A DNA stretch of 64,000 bases from Halobacillus salinus (GCF_004684905.1 NZ_SRJC01000001.1:1860001-1924000); one strand, 5' to 3'. Shown: positions 41,074 to 49,509, counted from the first letter of the stretch. Numbers and translations are program-made. The notes: generated from the letters alone by a model not told the origin.

Positions 41074-42291
41074 TTAATGGTTGTTACCCTTATTACCTTT
41101 TTCGTGACCTTTTTCTTTTCCCTCACCTTTTTTATCTTTTTCCGTTCGGGGCTTGTCTTTGTCATGCTGTTTGTCACGATTATGTTTGTTTTTTTCCTTG
41201 CTTTTGCCTTTACCTTTGTCTTCATCATTGTTTTTAGGCTTAGATTTTTCTTTATTATTTTTGCTATCGTTTTGCTTGTGATTCTTATTGGATTTTTTCT
41301 TTTCACCCTTTTCACGGGCATCCTCTTTATCTTTGGATGAGCTTTCAGACTGATTTTTCTTTTCTCGATTTGAATTGTCTTTCCACTCTTCCGACTTGCC
41401 ATTCTCCAATTTGATATCCGGCTTAGTATCCCCGGACTTATGAATCCACTGGTTATCTGCATTAGAAGGAAGATTCGCAGGTTTTTGTTCTTCTATGTTA
41501 TCTCGCGATTCGCTCTCTGATGTTTCAGATGATGGATCTTCCGTAGTGGACTGATCTGCAATGTTACCGGAGGAGTCTTCGTTGTAAAAAGATTGAATAA
41601 TAGCTCGATCGTCCTCTTTCGGCACCTGCTCAGCATCTGTGGACTGATCCATATTTTCTGCATAAAGCTTATTAGCCGAAGCACCTGTTTTTTCTGCTTC
41701 TTGTCGAATTCTATCTGGTATATCAAATGTTGCGATAGCGAGGTCTAGTTCTTCTGTAGATAAGTAAGATTCCAACTGATTGGATAAGTCACCCGGTTCT
41801 CCAGACTTCACGTAACTGACACCTATTAAAACCTGGTTCTTTTCATTTACTAGTCCCTGCTCCTGACTCAATTGGATCAGTTGAAGCGTGACCTCGGAGG
41901 CATCTTTCTTTTTCCACTTACTGAGTAATGGGATAAGCTTTTCTGCGTCTTCGTTCTGAGGGATGATCGAAATAACTTCCATATGGTCATTCAGTTCCAT
42001 CTTTACGCTAGGATTGATGTCTAAATTCACATAAGCATATGCCTGATTACTGCCGTACCATGAGAAAATCGGAAATGCTGTCAGCAAAAATATAAGAGCT
42101 GCCACAGCCATTTTCATCCTGTTATCCCGGACCATTTTACCAAAGAAGAACCGTTTCTCTGCAAGGGCTGTAAACTGCACCTCCATTCCTACTTCAGCAT
42201 TTTCCAGGCGCTCTGCACGGTGAAATTGACCATCATTTGTCATGACAATCATATAATTATTATTTTGTTCCATTACGATACCTTTTCTCAC
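41074..42291 (-). CDS. rsgI: Anti-sigma-I factor RsgI
   Basis: This 405-residue single-pass membrane protein holds sigma-I inactive. Residues about 7-55 form the cytosolic N-terminal domain, MVIMTNDGQFHRAERL-like (here YMIVMTNDGQFHRAE). The transmembrane helix lies near residues 63-80 (MAVAALIFLLTAFPIFSW). The extracellular conserved block YVNLDINPSVKMELN (residues 90-105) has the Asn-Pro at which autoproteolysis was reported in RsgI family members. The C-terminal part, from about residue 295, is a lysine-, aspartate- and glutamate-rich tail of low complexity, probably disordered and of unknown ligand. The start is GTG at 42291 after AAGGGGG and overlaps sigI by 4 nt. Confidence 0.9.
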   Translation of the reverse strand: MRKGIVMEQNNNYMIVMTNDGQFHRAERLENAEVGMEVQFTALAEKRFFFGKMVRDNRMKMAVAALIFLLTAFPIFSWYGSNQAYAYVNLDINPSVKMELNDHMEVISIIPQNEDAEKLIPLLSKWKKKDASEVTLQLIQLSQEQGLVNEKNQVLIGVSYVKSGEPGDLSNQLESYLSTEELDLAIATFDIPDRIRQEAEKTGASANKLYAENMDQSTDAEQVPKEDDRAIIQSFYNEDSSGNIADQSTTEDPSSETSESESRDNIEEQKPANLPSNADNQWIHKSGDTKPDIKLENGKSEEWKDNSNREKKNQSESSSKDKEDAREKGEKKKSNKNHKQNDSKNNKEKSKPKNNDEDKGKGKSKEKNKHNRDKQHDKDKPRTEKDKKGEGKEKGHEKGNKGNNH

Positions 42292-43025
42292 AAACCCACC
42301 CCCTTCAGGTAGTCTTTGAGATATACGTAATCCCCATGAAAGATGAGTATTAGGGCAATAATGAATTTACGGTTTCGCTCCAGTGTCTTTTTGCTTACTT
42401 CTACACGGTCGACTAAATCTTTGATCGGCAGTCTGCCTTTACTAAGAACTTGCTCGCGTAGATCTTCATGCTCATAGACAACTCTCGCCACTTGGACTGC
42501 AGATTCTCTGGCATCTCTATGCTTTGGAGAGGAGTCTATCAAGTCTTCGAAAGAAAGCTTGAATTGCCCTAGTTGCTGCTTGAATTCACGAATCTCTTCC
42601 TGTCGATGCCACGATTCAGTTTCTAATTGGAAACGATCTTTCGCAGCTCTAACTTCAGAAGGGTTTTCCATCTGTTCTTCCTCGTAATACTCTTCATCTA
42701 AGGATGCGACAGTAGGATGTTTCTGTTCATTTCGTATATAATCGATTACTTTACGTTTGATAACCAAACGGGCAAACGATAAAAAGGAGCTTCCTTTGTC
42801 AACAGAATAGGCGTGAATCGCTTCATCAAATGCTAGTAAGCCAATACTGAATTCATCATCTTTTGTAGGGTCGATATATCTCTTACATACTTCAGAGACA
42901 CTCTTGGCGATAAAAGGTTGATATTGCTTTAAAATTTCGTTTCTAACGATGTCGTCTCCTCGTTTTGCTTGTTCAACTTGATCATCAAGGGAGGGACTCT
43001 TCTTAGAGAATAGATGTTTAATCAA
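42288..43025 (-). CDS. sigI: RNA polymerase sigma-I factor
   Basis: This is a 245-residue alternative sigma factor of the heat-shock and wall-stress response. The region-2 text FIAKSVSEVCKRYIDPTKDDEFSIGLLAFDEAIHAYSVDKGSSFLSFARLVIKRKVIDYIR-type is diagnostic of SigI. The C-terminal helix-turn-helix, about residues 195-235, has RLPIKDLVDRVEVSKKTLERNRKFI. It is held by the membrane protein RsgI and in B. subtilis controls bcrC, mreBH and lytE-type genes. The start is TTG at 43025, after GGAGGTG with 7 nt spacing. An ACCCCC block on the - strand (43139-43144) resembles the reported sigma-I -35, but no matching -10 is convincing. Confidence 0.92.
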   Translation of the reverse strand: MIKHLFSKKSPSLDDQVEQAKRGDDIVRNEILKQYQPFIAKSVSEVCKRYIDPTKDDEFSIGLLAFDEAIHAYSVDKGSSFLSFARLVIKRKVIDYIRNEQKHPTVASLDEEYYEEEQMENPSEVRAAKDRFQLETESWHRQEEIREFKQQLGQFKLSFEDLIDSSPKHRDARESAVQVARVVYEHEDLREQVLSKGRLPIKDLVDRVEVSKKTLERNRKFIIALILIFHGDYVYLKDYLKGVGL

Positions 43026-43149
43026 CCTTCATCACCTCCAGCCATTAAATATTTTCGGTGGTTTCACGTCGTTTTTGGGTGTCTTAAACAAATATATTTC
43101 AATTGTATTACATTGTTGTTTCAGCCAAGCACTCTGAAGGGGGTGGTTT

Positions 43150-43326
43150 GTGAGCCTTGTACCGAACTATTGTACTGAAAAATGTAGCAAATGGTCTACC
43201 ACAGAGGAGTTACAATTTATTAAATATACATTTCAAAGATATAGACTTTCGTTCGATACAGCGACCATTCCATTCCAAATATGCCCCTCATTGTATACAA
43301 CAAGGACTTTAAAACTAAGTCTATAA
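43150..43326 (+). CDS. Small ORF next to sigI, 58 residues, unknown
   Basis: An uninterrupted 58-codon frame starts with GTG at 43150, preceded by AAGGGGGTGG with 6 nt spacing, and ends with TAA at 43326, only 5 nt before a strong terminator. Sequence begins SLVPNYCTEKCSKW and ends LYTTRTLKLSL; it carries three cysteines and an amphipathic middle, TTEELQFIKYTFQRYRLSF. The ribosome site and terminator support a real gene. The same GGGGGT bases, on the - strand, could instead be the sigma-I -35 of sigI. It is not recognised. A weak -35/-10 pair near 43090-43118 is possible. The alternative is that it is a spurious frame. Confidence 0.45.
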   Translation: MSLVPNYCTEKCSKWSTTEELQFIKYTFQRYRLSFDTATIPFQICPSLYTTRTLKLSL

Positions 43327-43330
43327 GACC

Positions 43331-43367
43331 ACAAAAAGGTGCTCAGCATAAGCTGATGCACCTTTTT
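43331..43367. terminator. Bidirectional terminator
   Basis: The stem AAAAAGGTGC with GCACCTTTTT, with inner CAGC/GCTG pairs, has T runs on both sides. It ends the serine protease gene and follows the small + strand ORF. Confidence 0.88.
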
Positions 43368-44181
43368 ACTGTTGTTCATAATAGTAATCAATCGGCACAG
43401 CTAACCCTACACGACCTTCTGTCTCATCGTTAAGCGTAGCATAGACAACTCCAATCACTTCCCCATGTTCGTTAATGACAGGGCTGCCAGAATTCCCTTT
43501 ATAAATCGGCGCATCTAACATCAACACGGGGCCTTCCCAGCCAGTTAACTGGCGATAGCCAATGACGTTTCCTTGATTGGCTATGCCTGTGAACCTGAGC
43601 GGGTTACCTATGAAGAATATGTGCTCACCCGGTTCCGCATTCGTTTGTTCCGCGAGAGGTAGATGAGGTAGACCTTCTCCGTCCGTTTCTAATACTGCTA
43701 GATCAATTTCTGGATACTCTTCAACCACTTCAGCTTTATAAAGTCCATCATCAGGAAAGCCTACAGCAATCCTCTTTTCACCCTCTATGACATGGTGATT
43801 GGTGATGATTGTTCCTTCACTAGAAATAGAAAACCCAGTTCCTTTGCTTCGGCCAGCCTCTACAACAACAACCGATTTCTTATAAGAACTGATTTCATCA
43901 TCCGTGGAAAGCTTTGCAGATGTGACAAGAAAGTCAATGGCAGGAATACTGAACGTATTCGGCAACACCGCGATGACGTTTCCGACCATCATCGCGGCAA
44001 TCAGCCAAAAAATCCACCGAGGAAATGGTCTTTTTGTTTTTTGCTGTTCTTTTTCTATACGTGCTCTTTCTAGAGCCTTTCTCTTCTCTTCTTGAACCAA
44101 CTCATATAGTTCTTCTTCATCGATTTCTTCATATAAGTCTTTATCAATTATGTCTTGCTCATAATCTTTACGATCGCTCAA
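43366..44181 (-). CDS. Membrane-anchored trypsin-like serine protease (S1C/HtrA-like, no PDZ)
   Basis: This is a 271-residue protein. The acidic N-terminal 50 residues are cytosolic, one transmembrane helix follows (WIFWLIAAMMVGNVIAVLP, near residues 56-75), and the protease domain lies outside. The catalytic triad is complete: His in IITNHHVI, Asp in YPEIDLAVLE and Ser in YKGNSGSPV. HtrA enzymes normally have a C-terminal PDZ domain; this one ends right after the protease fold. The start is a TTG at 44181 with GGGGTG upstream. It follows the BmrD-type gene by 17 nt with no terminator between, so it may be in that operon. Confidence 0.85.
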   Translation of the reverse strand: MSDRKDYEQDIIDKDLYEEIDEEELYELVQEEKRKALERARIEKEQQKTKRPFPRWIFWLIAAMMVGNVIAVLPNTFSIPAIDFLVTSAKLSTDDEISSYKKSVVVVEAGRSKGTGFSISSEGTIITNHHVIEGEKRIAVGFPDDGLYKAEVVEEYPEIDLAVLETDGEGLPHLPLAEQTNAEPGEHIFFIGNPLRFTGIANQGNVIGYRQLTGWEGPVLMLDAPIYKGNSGSPVINEHGEVIGVVYATLNDETEGRVGLAVPIDYYYEQQ

Positions 44182-44198
44182 TGGCTGTCACCCCACGA

Positions 44199-46229
44199 TT
44201 ACACCACTACTTCATTCGAGGCCCCCTGCTGCATCTGATACATGTGGAAGTACTGCCCCTTATAATCAATGAGTTCCTGGTGTGTACCTTGTTCTACCAT
44301 TGTACCATGATTAAGCACAAAAATTTGGTCAGCCGTTTGTATGGTCGACAATCGGTGAGCGATGACAAGGGTAGTTCGACCTTTCTTGAGAACTTCTAAA
44401 GCCTGTTGGATCAGTTGTTCTGTTTCTGTATCGATATTCGCCGTCGCTTCATCCAAGATCAGTATGGAGGGATTGAAAGCCAATGCGCGGGCAAAGGATA
44501 TCAATTGACGTTCCCCCATCGATAAGGAGTCCCCTTTTTCTTTCAATGGAGAATCATACTTATCTGGTAGTTTTTCTATGAATCGATCTGCTCCGACAGC
44601 TTTCAATGCATCCATCGCCATTTCCCGGGAAATACGTTCATCATTCATCGTTACATTCGACAGAATTGTGCCAGTAAAGATGAACGGATCCTGAAGGACG
44701 ATCCCCATGTGACTTCTTACTTGCTGTCTGGACCAATTTCTTGTGGATTGACCGTCAATCGTAATTTCCCCTTTCTGGGGATCGTAAAAACGGAAAAGCA
44801 GATTCATGATAGAACTTTTCCCAGACCCAGTATGACCGACGAAAGCAGCGGTTTGACCGGGTTGGACGTCAAAGGAAATGTTCTTCAACACATAGTCATC
44901 CTTTTCGTACGCAAAGGATACGTCGTCAAAAGTAACATGACCTTCATATCGGGAAATTGCTTTATTCTCTACCGTTTCCCCTTTCTCATCCAATAGGTGG
45001 AATACTCGCCCTGCAGACACCCTCGCTTCCTCTAATTGTGGAAGTTGGTTTACGAGATCTGTTATCGGCTGGAACAATCGGTTCAAATAATCGACAAAGG
45101 CATAAAGCAATCCGACCGTGACGACACTCTCCATTCCGATTGACTGGGCACCGAAATACCAAAGCAAGGCGACAAATGCTATGTTCCGCATTACATTAAC
45201 TAAATTCCACGAAGTCAGCGCGCTCAACCGAATTAACTTACGTTGGAACGTGAAATGTGTTTTATTCAGTTTTTCAAATTGTTCAGACGTCTGCTTCTCC
45301 TGTCTGAACGCTTGAATGATTGACATTCCTTGTATTGCCTCATTTATATTTCCGTTCATATCGCTGACTGTGGACCGGACCACTCGGTTGTATTTTCCGC
45401 CCAGATGCTTATACACGCGCATCCAAACAAATAATACCGGGATAACAAGTGTGCAGAGTAACGCCAGCTTCACATCTAACAAGAACAATGCTACGTATAT
45501 GCCAAGCATGTAGAAGAAGCTCGTCACGAATGTTGCTAATACCTTCACATACAATTCACGAATCGCTTCTGTATCATTCGTAATTCGCGCCACTACTTTA
45601 CCAGCCGGTTGATTGACAAAATATTGGATCGGTAGTCGCTGAATATGTGCAAACAGATCGTTCCTCATCTTCTTGATAATTTGATTGGATGTCTTCTGTA
45701 GGGTGAAGGTATGGGCAAACTGAAATACGGAAGCAATCAATAACAGGGCAACATAAATCCCAAGTAGCCAGTAAATAGACGGAACTTCAGGTTTGAAAAA
45801 TTGATACAGTTGCCCGAGTGATAGTTCCTGTGCCTCTGCATTGATTGTTTCGGACGGAGCATTTATCGTCATTACACCGTCTTCAACGGACCTTGCTCCT
45901 GTAGTAGGTACTTGTTCCGGGACGAAATAGTATGTGCGGTTCACTTGTAAGATTGTCGCAGTACTTAAGGTATCATCTGTCTCTTCTAAGCGGTCCTCTC
46001 TTTTGTAATAGGCGCCCTGATACCCTACCGTGTAATCATCCCCATCCGCCACTTCATACCATTGGTTCTCAATTCCGACGATATGCTGGTCGATCAGCCG
46101 TTTGGCTATAAACGGACCGGTCAATTCGAGTGACACGGCAATCACTAGACATACTAATCCAATGAGAATGGATTTCTTAAAGCCTAAGGCATAATCTAAT
46201 AATCGGCGTTCCGTGGTTTTCGATTTCAT
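44199..46229 (-). CDS. bmrD: BmrD-type ABC multidrug exporter subunit
   Basis: This is a 676-residue half-transporter: a membrane domain of six helices and a C-terminal NBD. Walker A is VGHTGSGKSSIMNL near residue 470, the signature is LSMGERQL, and Walker B is ILILDEATANID. A long extracellular insertion near residues 55-130 follows the first helix and fits the extra domain seen in BmrD (673 residues in B. subtilis). It forms a heterodimer with BmrC to export drugs. In B. subtilis bmrCD is induced by ribosome-targeting antibiotics through a leader. The ATG at 46229 overlaps the upstream gene by 4 nt. Confidence 0.87.
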   Translation of the reverse strand: MKSKTTERRLLDYALGFKKSILIGLVCLVIAVSLELTGPFIAKRLIDQHIVGIENQWYEVADGDDYTVGYQGAYYKREDRLEETDDTLSTATILQVNRTYYFVPEQVPTTGARSVEDGVMTINAPSETINAEAQELSLGQLYQFFKPEVPSIYWLLGIYVALLLIASVFQFAHTFTLQKTSNQIIKKMRNDLFAHIQRLPIQYFVNQPAGKVVARITNDTEAIRELYVKVLATFVTSFFYMLGIYVALFLLDVKLALLCTLVIPVLFVWMRVYKHLGGKYNRVVRSTVSDMNGNINEAIQGMSIIQAFRQEKQTSEQFEKLNKTHFTFQRKLIRLSALTSWNLVNVMRNIAFVALLWYFGAQSIGMESVVTVGLLYAFVDYLNRLFQPITDLVNQLPQLEEARVSAGRVFHLLDEKGETVENKAISRYEGHVTFDDVSFAYEKDDYVLKNISFDVQPGQTAAFVGHTGSGKSSIMNLLFRFYDPQKGEITIDGQSTRNWSRQQVRSHMGIVLQDPFIFTGTILSNVTMNDERISREMAMDALKAVGADRFIEKLPDKYDSPLKEKGDSLSMGERQLISFARALAFNPSILILDEATANIDTETEQLIQQALEVLKKGRTTLVIAHRLSTIQTADQIFVLNHGTMVEQGTHQELIDYKGQYFHMYQMQQGASNEVVV

Positions 46230-47974
46230 CCCTTCACCTCCCCGTCTTCCAGTTGCTGATGTTCATATTGTGTTTGATACCAACCGCCCATTTTCACCAG
46301 TTGGTCATGTGTACCTTCCTCTTCGATTTTCCCTTCATTGAGTACAATGATGTGATCTGCATGAGTGACAGCGGAAAGACGGTGTGCAGCAATGAAGGTG
46401 GTTTTACCCTTTCTCACTTTGCGCAAATGTTGGATAATGGCTGCTTCTGTCTTACCGTCAACAGCTGACATAGCATCGTCCAGCAATAGAATTTCAGGGT
46501 CCATAATGAAAGCACGAGCTATGGCCACACGCTGCTTCTGACCTCCTGAAAGTGTCACACCGCTTTCTCCCACTTTCGTATCGAGGCCATTCGGCAGGTG
46601 CTTGATATCCTCCAAGAAATGAGCGAGCTTCAGCACTTCGTAAATCTCTTCATCCGTTGCATCTGCTTTACCGAACTGAATATTCTCACGAACTGTCTTT
46701 GAGAATAGAATCTGATCCTGAGGGACATACCCGATCCAGGACCTTGTCAGTTCCAGAGGAAGCTGGTCAATATCCACTCCGTTGATCGATACCGATCCAT
46801 TTCTGCCAGGATACTCTCGTAATAATTGCCTGAAAATCGTTGTTTTGCCTGCTCCTGTTTTACCTACCACCCCAATTGTCATTCCCCTTGAAACGCTTAG
46901 GGAGACCTTTTGTAGGCCATGGGTTTCTGCCGTTGGATACTGGAAGGTTGTATCATCAAACACGATTTCATCTGGTCGCTCCACTTGGAGTGGATTAACC
47001 GGGTCAAGAACATCTGCTTCGTATCCTAGCGTATCGTTGACACGATCCAACGATGCGTTGCCACGTTGCAATACGTTAATCAACTCTCCTACAGCAAACA
47101 TTGGCCAGATCAACATCCCTAAATACACATTGAAGGATACCATTTCACCAAGTGTAATAACGTTTTGGAAGACGAGAGCCGCTCCATATCCAAGTCCGAT
47201 TGTGTAAGACAACCCGACTAGAACCGTAATAGTAGGCTCAAACATAGCGTCCACTTTAGCCACTTCCACATTTTTGTCATATACATCGTGGGTCATTTTC
47301 TGGAAGCGACTTTCATCTCTTTCTTCTTGTACGAAGGCCCTTAGAACGCGCACGCCCCGAACAGACTCCAATACATTGTTATTCATTTCCCCGAAAGCTG
47401 TCTGCGCCTCTGTGAACCGTTTATGGATGACACCACCGTACTTGTTCATCGCAATCGCCATAATCGGTAAAGGAATCAACGCAGCTAGTGTCAGTTTCCA
47501 GCTGATTGTGACTCCCATAACGATGACAATCAATGTCATGAACACAGTGGAGTCCACTAGTGTAAGAATACCGAAGCCAGCTGTCATACTGATCGCTTTC
47601 AAATCATTCGTACTCTTGGCCATCAAGTCACCAGTGCGATTCTTCCCGAAAAATGTAGGTGTCATTTTCAAGAAGTGATTCATCAACCTCGACCTCATAG
47701 TGCGCTCCATCATCATCGCACCACTGAACAAAGTATAATCCCATAGGTAGGAGATGATATAACTTGCAATAAGTACGCCCCCGTACACCATCAGCAACTG
47801 CATCAAACGTTCCTGGGTCATCGTGTTGAATTGGATTTCATCAATCGCCATCCCGATTAATTGCGGGGGGATTAGATCAATCACACTAGCAATGATCAAA
47901 GCGATTACAGCAAAAGTGTAACGCTTCCAATATTGCTTGAAAAACCATCTTAATTTCACCAAAACCTGAAACAT
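46226..47974 (-). CDS. bmrC: BmrC-type ABC multidrug exporter subunit
   Basis: This is a 582-residue half-transporter with six transmembrane helices and an NBD: Walker A VGKTGAGKTTIF near residue 368, signature LSGGQKQ and Walker B ILLLDDAMSAVD. The Asp in place of the catalytic Glu after Walker B (LLLDD) marks the degenerate site known for heterodimeric exporters such as BmrC. BmrC is 585 residues in B. subtilis. It heads a two- or three-gene operon with the BmrD-type gene and maybe the protease. AAGGAGGACGAAGGA precedes the ATG at 47974. The 370-nt leader upstream is described separately. Confidence 0.87.
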   Translation of the reverse strand: MFQVLVKLRWFFKQYWKRYTFAVIALIIASVIDLIPPQLIGMAIDEIQFNTMTQERLMQLLMVYGGVLIASYIISYLWDYTLFSGAMMMERTMRSRLMNHFLKMTPTFFGKNRTGDLMAKSTNDLKAISMTAGFGILTLVDSTVFMTLIVIVMGVTISWKLTLAALIPLPIMAIAMNKYGGVIHKRFTEAQTAFGEMNNNVLESVRGVRVLRAFVQEERDESRFQKMTHDVYDKNVEVAKVDAMFEPTITVLVGLSYTIGLGYGAALVFQNVITLGEMVSFNVYLGMLIWPMFAVGELINVLQRGNASLDRVNDTLGYEADVLDPVNPLQVERPDEIVFDDTTFQYPTAETHGLQKVSLSVSRGMTIGVVGKTGAGKTTIFRQLLREYPGRNGSVSINGVDIDQLPLELTRSWIGYVPQDQILFSKTVRENIQFGKADATDEEIYEVLKLAHFLEDIKHLPNGLDTKVGESGVTLSGGQKQRVAIARAFIMDPEILLLDDAMSAVDGKTEAAIIQHLRKVRKGKTTFIAAHRLSAVTHADHIIVLNEGKIEEEGTHDQLVKMGGWYQTQYEHQQLEDGEVKG

Positions 47975-48007
47975 TCCTTCGTCCTCCTTCTACATCCTCT
48001 TATACTG

Positions 48008-48064
48008 CTAGCCGCTTTCTTTCCAATCATCGTTCCATTCATTTCGCAACACCTTTTTGCTCAT
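48008..48064 (-). CDS. Leader peptide uORF2 upstream of bmrC
   Basis: An 18-codon ORF, MSKKVLRNEWNDDWKESG, starts with ATG at 48064 after AGGAGGG and ends with TAG 34 nt before bmrC. B. subtilis bmrCD is preceded by the leader peptide gene bmrB (yheJ), 53 codons long. The EWND motif also appears at 48225-48237 between uORF1 and the terminators, so it may be a remnant of a duplicated or split bmrB-like leader. Confidence 0.6.
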   Translation of the reverse strand: MSKKVLRNEWNDDWKESG

Positions 48065-48095
48065 AATGCTAAACCCTCCTATACATAATTTATGA

Positions 48096-48115
48096 AAAGC
48101 AGTAAAACTGCTGAT
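48096..48115 (-). terminator. Weak hairpin in the bmr leader
   Basis: AGCAGT and ACTGCT pair with a 3-nt loop on the - strand, followed by TTTT. It might be a third, minor stop in the leader. Confidence 0.4.
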
Positions 48116-48149
48116 CAACAGTAGAAAAGTACAGTTTGTGTTTCAAACA

Positions 48150-48180
48150 AAAAAGAGCATACGCCTCTAGCGCATGCTCT
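48150..48180 (-). terminator. bmr leader terminator 2
   Basis: AGAGCATgCGC/GCGtATGCTCT with a 5-nt loop (48154-48180) is followed by six T on the - strand. It lies in the untranslated part between the two uORFs. Confidence 0.82.
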
Positions 48181-48184
48181 AACA

Positions 48185-48216
48185 CACAAAAAAGGACACG
48201 TATAAACGTGGCCTTT
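48185..48216 (-). terminator. bmr leader terminator 1 with antiterminator partner
   Basis: AAAGGCCACGT/ACGTGTCCTTT pairs with a 4-nt loop (48191-48216) before a T run. Its 5' arm contains GCCACG (48207-48212), which is complementary to CGTGGC inside uORF1 (48269-48274), so an antiterminator could replace it. Confidence 0.8.
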
Positions 48217-48252
48217 GTACTGATCATTCCATTCCATAACGACCTTGTAGAA

Positions 48253-48318
48253 TTACAAGTATCGTTCAGCCACGACTCGTATGAAATTTTCTTTTTGGAA
48301 GAAATGTTTCTTTTTCAT
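48253..48318 (-). CDS. Leader peptide uORF1 upstream of bmrC
   Basis: A 21-codon ORF opens with ATG AAA AAG AAA CAT at 48318 after AAAGGAGG, and ends with TAA at 48253. It is lysine-rich at the start (MKKKHFFQKENF) and ends in VVAERYL. The stop overlaps a short hairpin, CTTGTA-ATTC-TACAAG. The codons for VVA contain CGTGGC, which can pair with the terminator-1 5' arm. This arrangement is typical of ribosome-mediated transcription attenuation. Confidence 0.65.
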   Translation of the reverse strand: MKKKHFFQKENFIRVVAERYL

Positions 48319-48348
48319 TGTCGTGACCTCCTTTGTACATGATTATAT

Positions 48349-48377
48349 ATTATATAGTTTTCAAAATTTTTAATCAA
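48349..48377 (-). promoter_or_regulatory. Sigma-A promoter of the bmr leader
   Basis: On the - strand TTGATT (48372-48377) and TATAAT (48349-48354) are 17 nt apart, with an AT-rich spacer. Transcription should begin near 48341, about 23 nt before uORF1. Confidence 0.8.
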
Positions 48378-48408
48378 GTGTTTATCGGATTTTTCCGAAA
48401 TAGCCTTC

Positions 48409-49416
48409 CTAGCTCCAATCTTTTCCTAGCAGAATCACTGCAACTAAAATAAGAATAATAACCGCGATGAAAGTAATCGACAACGGCCTCGAGACGTTGG
48501 CTCTCTTTACTTCCTCCCACCTGACAGGACGTATCCCACTTATGGAGAATATAGATGCGGCCGCAAGTAGGATCGACATAACGTTCACGGTAACGAGTAA
48601 TAATGCTCCATATGCAAGCCCAAAATCCGCATTACCGATAGACATCCCCATCGCAACAGAAGGTGGCAATAAAGCGACGGCTACCATCACACCAACCAAA
48701 TTTCCCGATAAACGGTTTAAAAAGGCTAGTGCTCCAGCTGCCCCTGAGGCAATCCCTAGGAATATGTCCACGACTGTCACCTTCGTTCGGTCCAAATACT
48801 GGTCTGTATCGGTTCCCATATCGAAAAAATAGCCGAATAATATAGAAATGATCAGAACAATAGCTATTCCATATAAAGAAGTTACGATGGACTTTCCCAA
48901 CATCTTATAATCCCCAAGTATAGATGAGAATGCAATCGCAATCACCGGTCCAATCATCGGAGCAATCACCATCGCTCCAATGACAACCGCTTCACTATCC
49001 TTTAAGAACCCGACAGTCGCCACAATTGCAGATAACAATATTAACAATGAATAATTCCATGATATTAGCGAGTTCTTCTCTACCGCATTCAATAGTTCGT
49101 GCCTGCTTGCGCGCTTCAACCTCGCTTCTTCTGATTCTTTATCTTCCTCTTTAGAATCTTCATGTAAGGTTTTCTTAGATAAGTACGTTTGGACTGGGAA
49201 TAATAGAGTCTCGAACCCTTCCACTACATTAGATACTCCCTCTAAATAGTTCAGGATCTCTTCCACTTCACTCGTCTTCACTAATATGCGGACAAGCATA
49301 CGTTCTTCTGACTCACTCGATGTCCAGTAAGACTGATGTTCGAACTCTTGCAGTTTTTCATTTATGGAATCAAAGTGATGGTCTGGGATGTACACTTCGA
49401 TCAATTGCAAGTTCAA
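48409..49416 (-). CDS. DUF389-family membrane protein
   Basis: This is a 335-residue protein. The N-terminal cytosolic domain (about residues 1-90) is followed by a charged linker, and then six or seven membrane helices with VGFLKDSEAVVIGAMVIAPMIGPVIAIAFS and VAVALLPPSVAMGMSIG, which are the diagnostic DUF389 (TIGR00341) motifs. The function of the family is unknown, perhaps transport. The start is TTG at 49416, with GGAGG 8 nt upstream. Its 3' end lies next to the bmr promoter on the same strand, with a short weak hairpin between. It is divergent from the gerA-type operon. Confidence 0.82.
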   Translation of the reverse strand: MNLQLIEVYIPDHHFDSINEKLQEFEHQSYWTSSESEERMLVRILVKTSEVEEILNYLEGVSNVVEGFETLLFPVQTYLSKKTLHEDSKEEDKESEEARLKRASRHELLNAVEKNSLISWNYSLLILLSAIVATVGFLKDSEAVVIGAMVIAPMIGPVIAIAFSSILGDYKMLGKSIVTSLYGIAIVLIISILFGYFFDMGTDTDQYLDRTKVTVVDIFLGIASGAAGALAFLNRLSGNLVGVMVAVALLPPSVAMGMSIGNADFGLAYGALLLVTVNVMSILLAAASIFSISGIRPVRWEEVKRANVSRPLSITFIAVIILILVAVILLGKDWS

Positions 49417-49449
49417 TTCAATGTCCTCCCTTCTAAGATCGCTTGTTTA

Positions 49450-49479
49450 TTCATAATGTCCCCCTTTTTTCACATACTA
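49450..49479 (+). promoter_or_regulatory. Candidate sigma-G promoter of the gerA-type operon
   Basis: TTCATA (49450-49455) is 17 nt from CATACTA (49473-49479). These agree with the sigma-F/G pattern, and forespore expression of gerA operons is established. Confidence 0.65.
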
Positions 49480-49509
49480 ATTCCACACGGTTTTTAAGGA
49501 GGGATTTTC

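Noticed and set aside
41077-41340. Very hydrophobic + strand frame that looks like a membrane peptide
   Set aside because: It is the antisense of the lysine-rich RsgI tail, where AAA/AAG codons give Phe/Leu runs. No ribosome site or promoter was seen.
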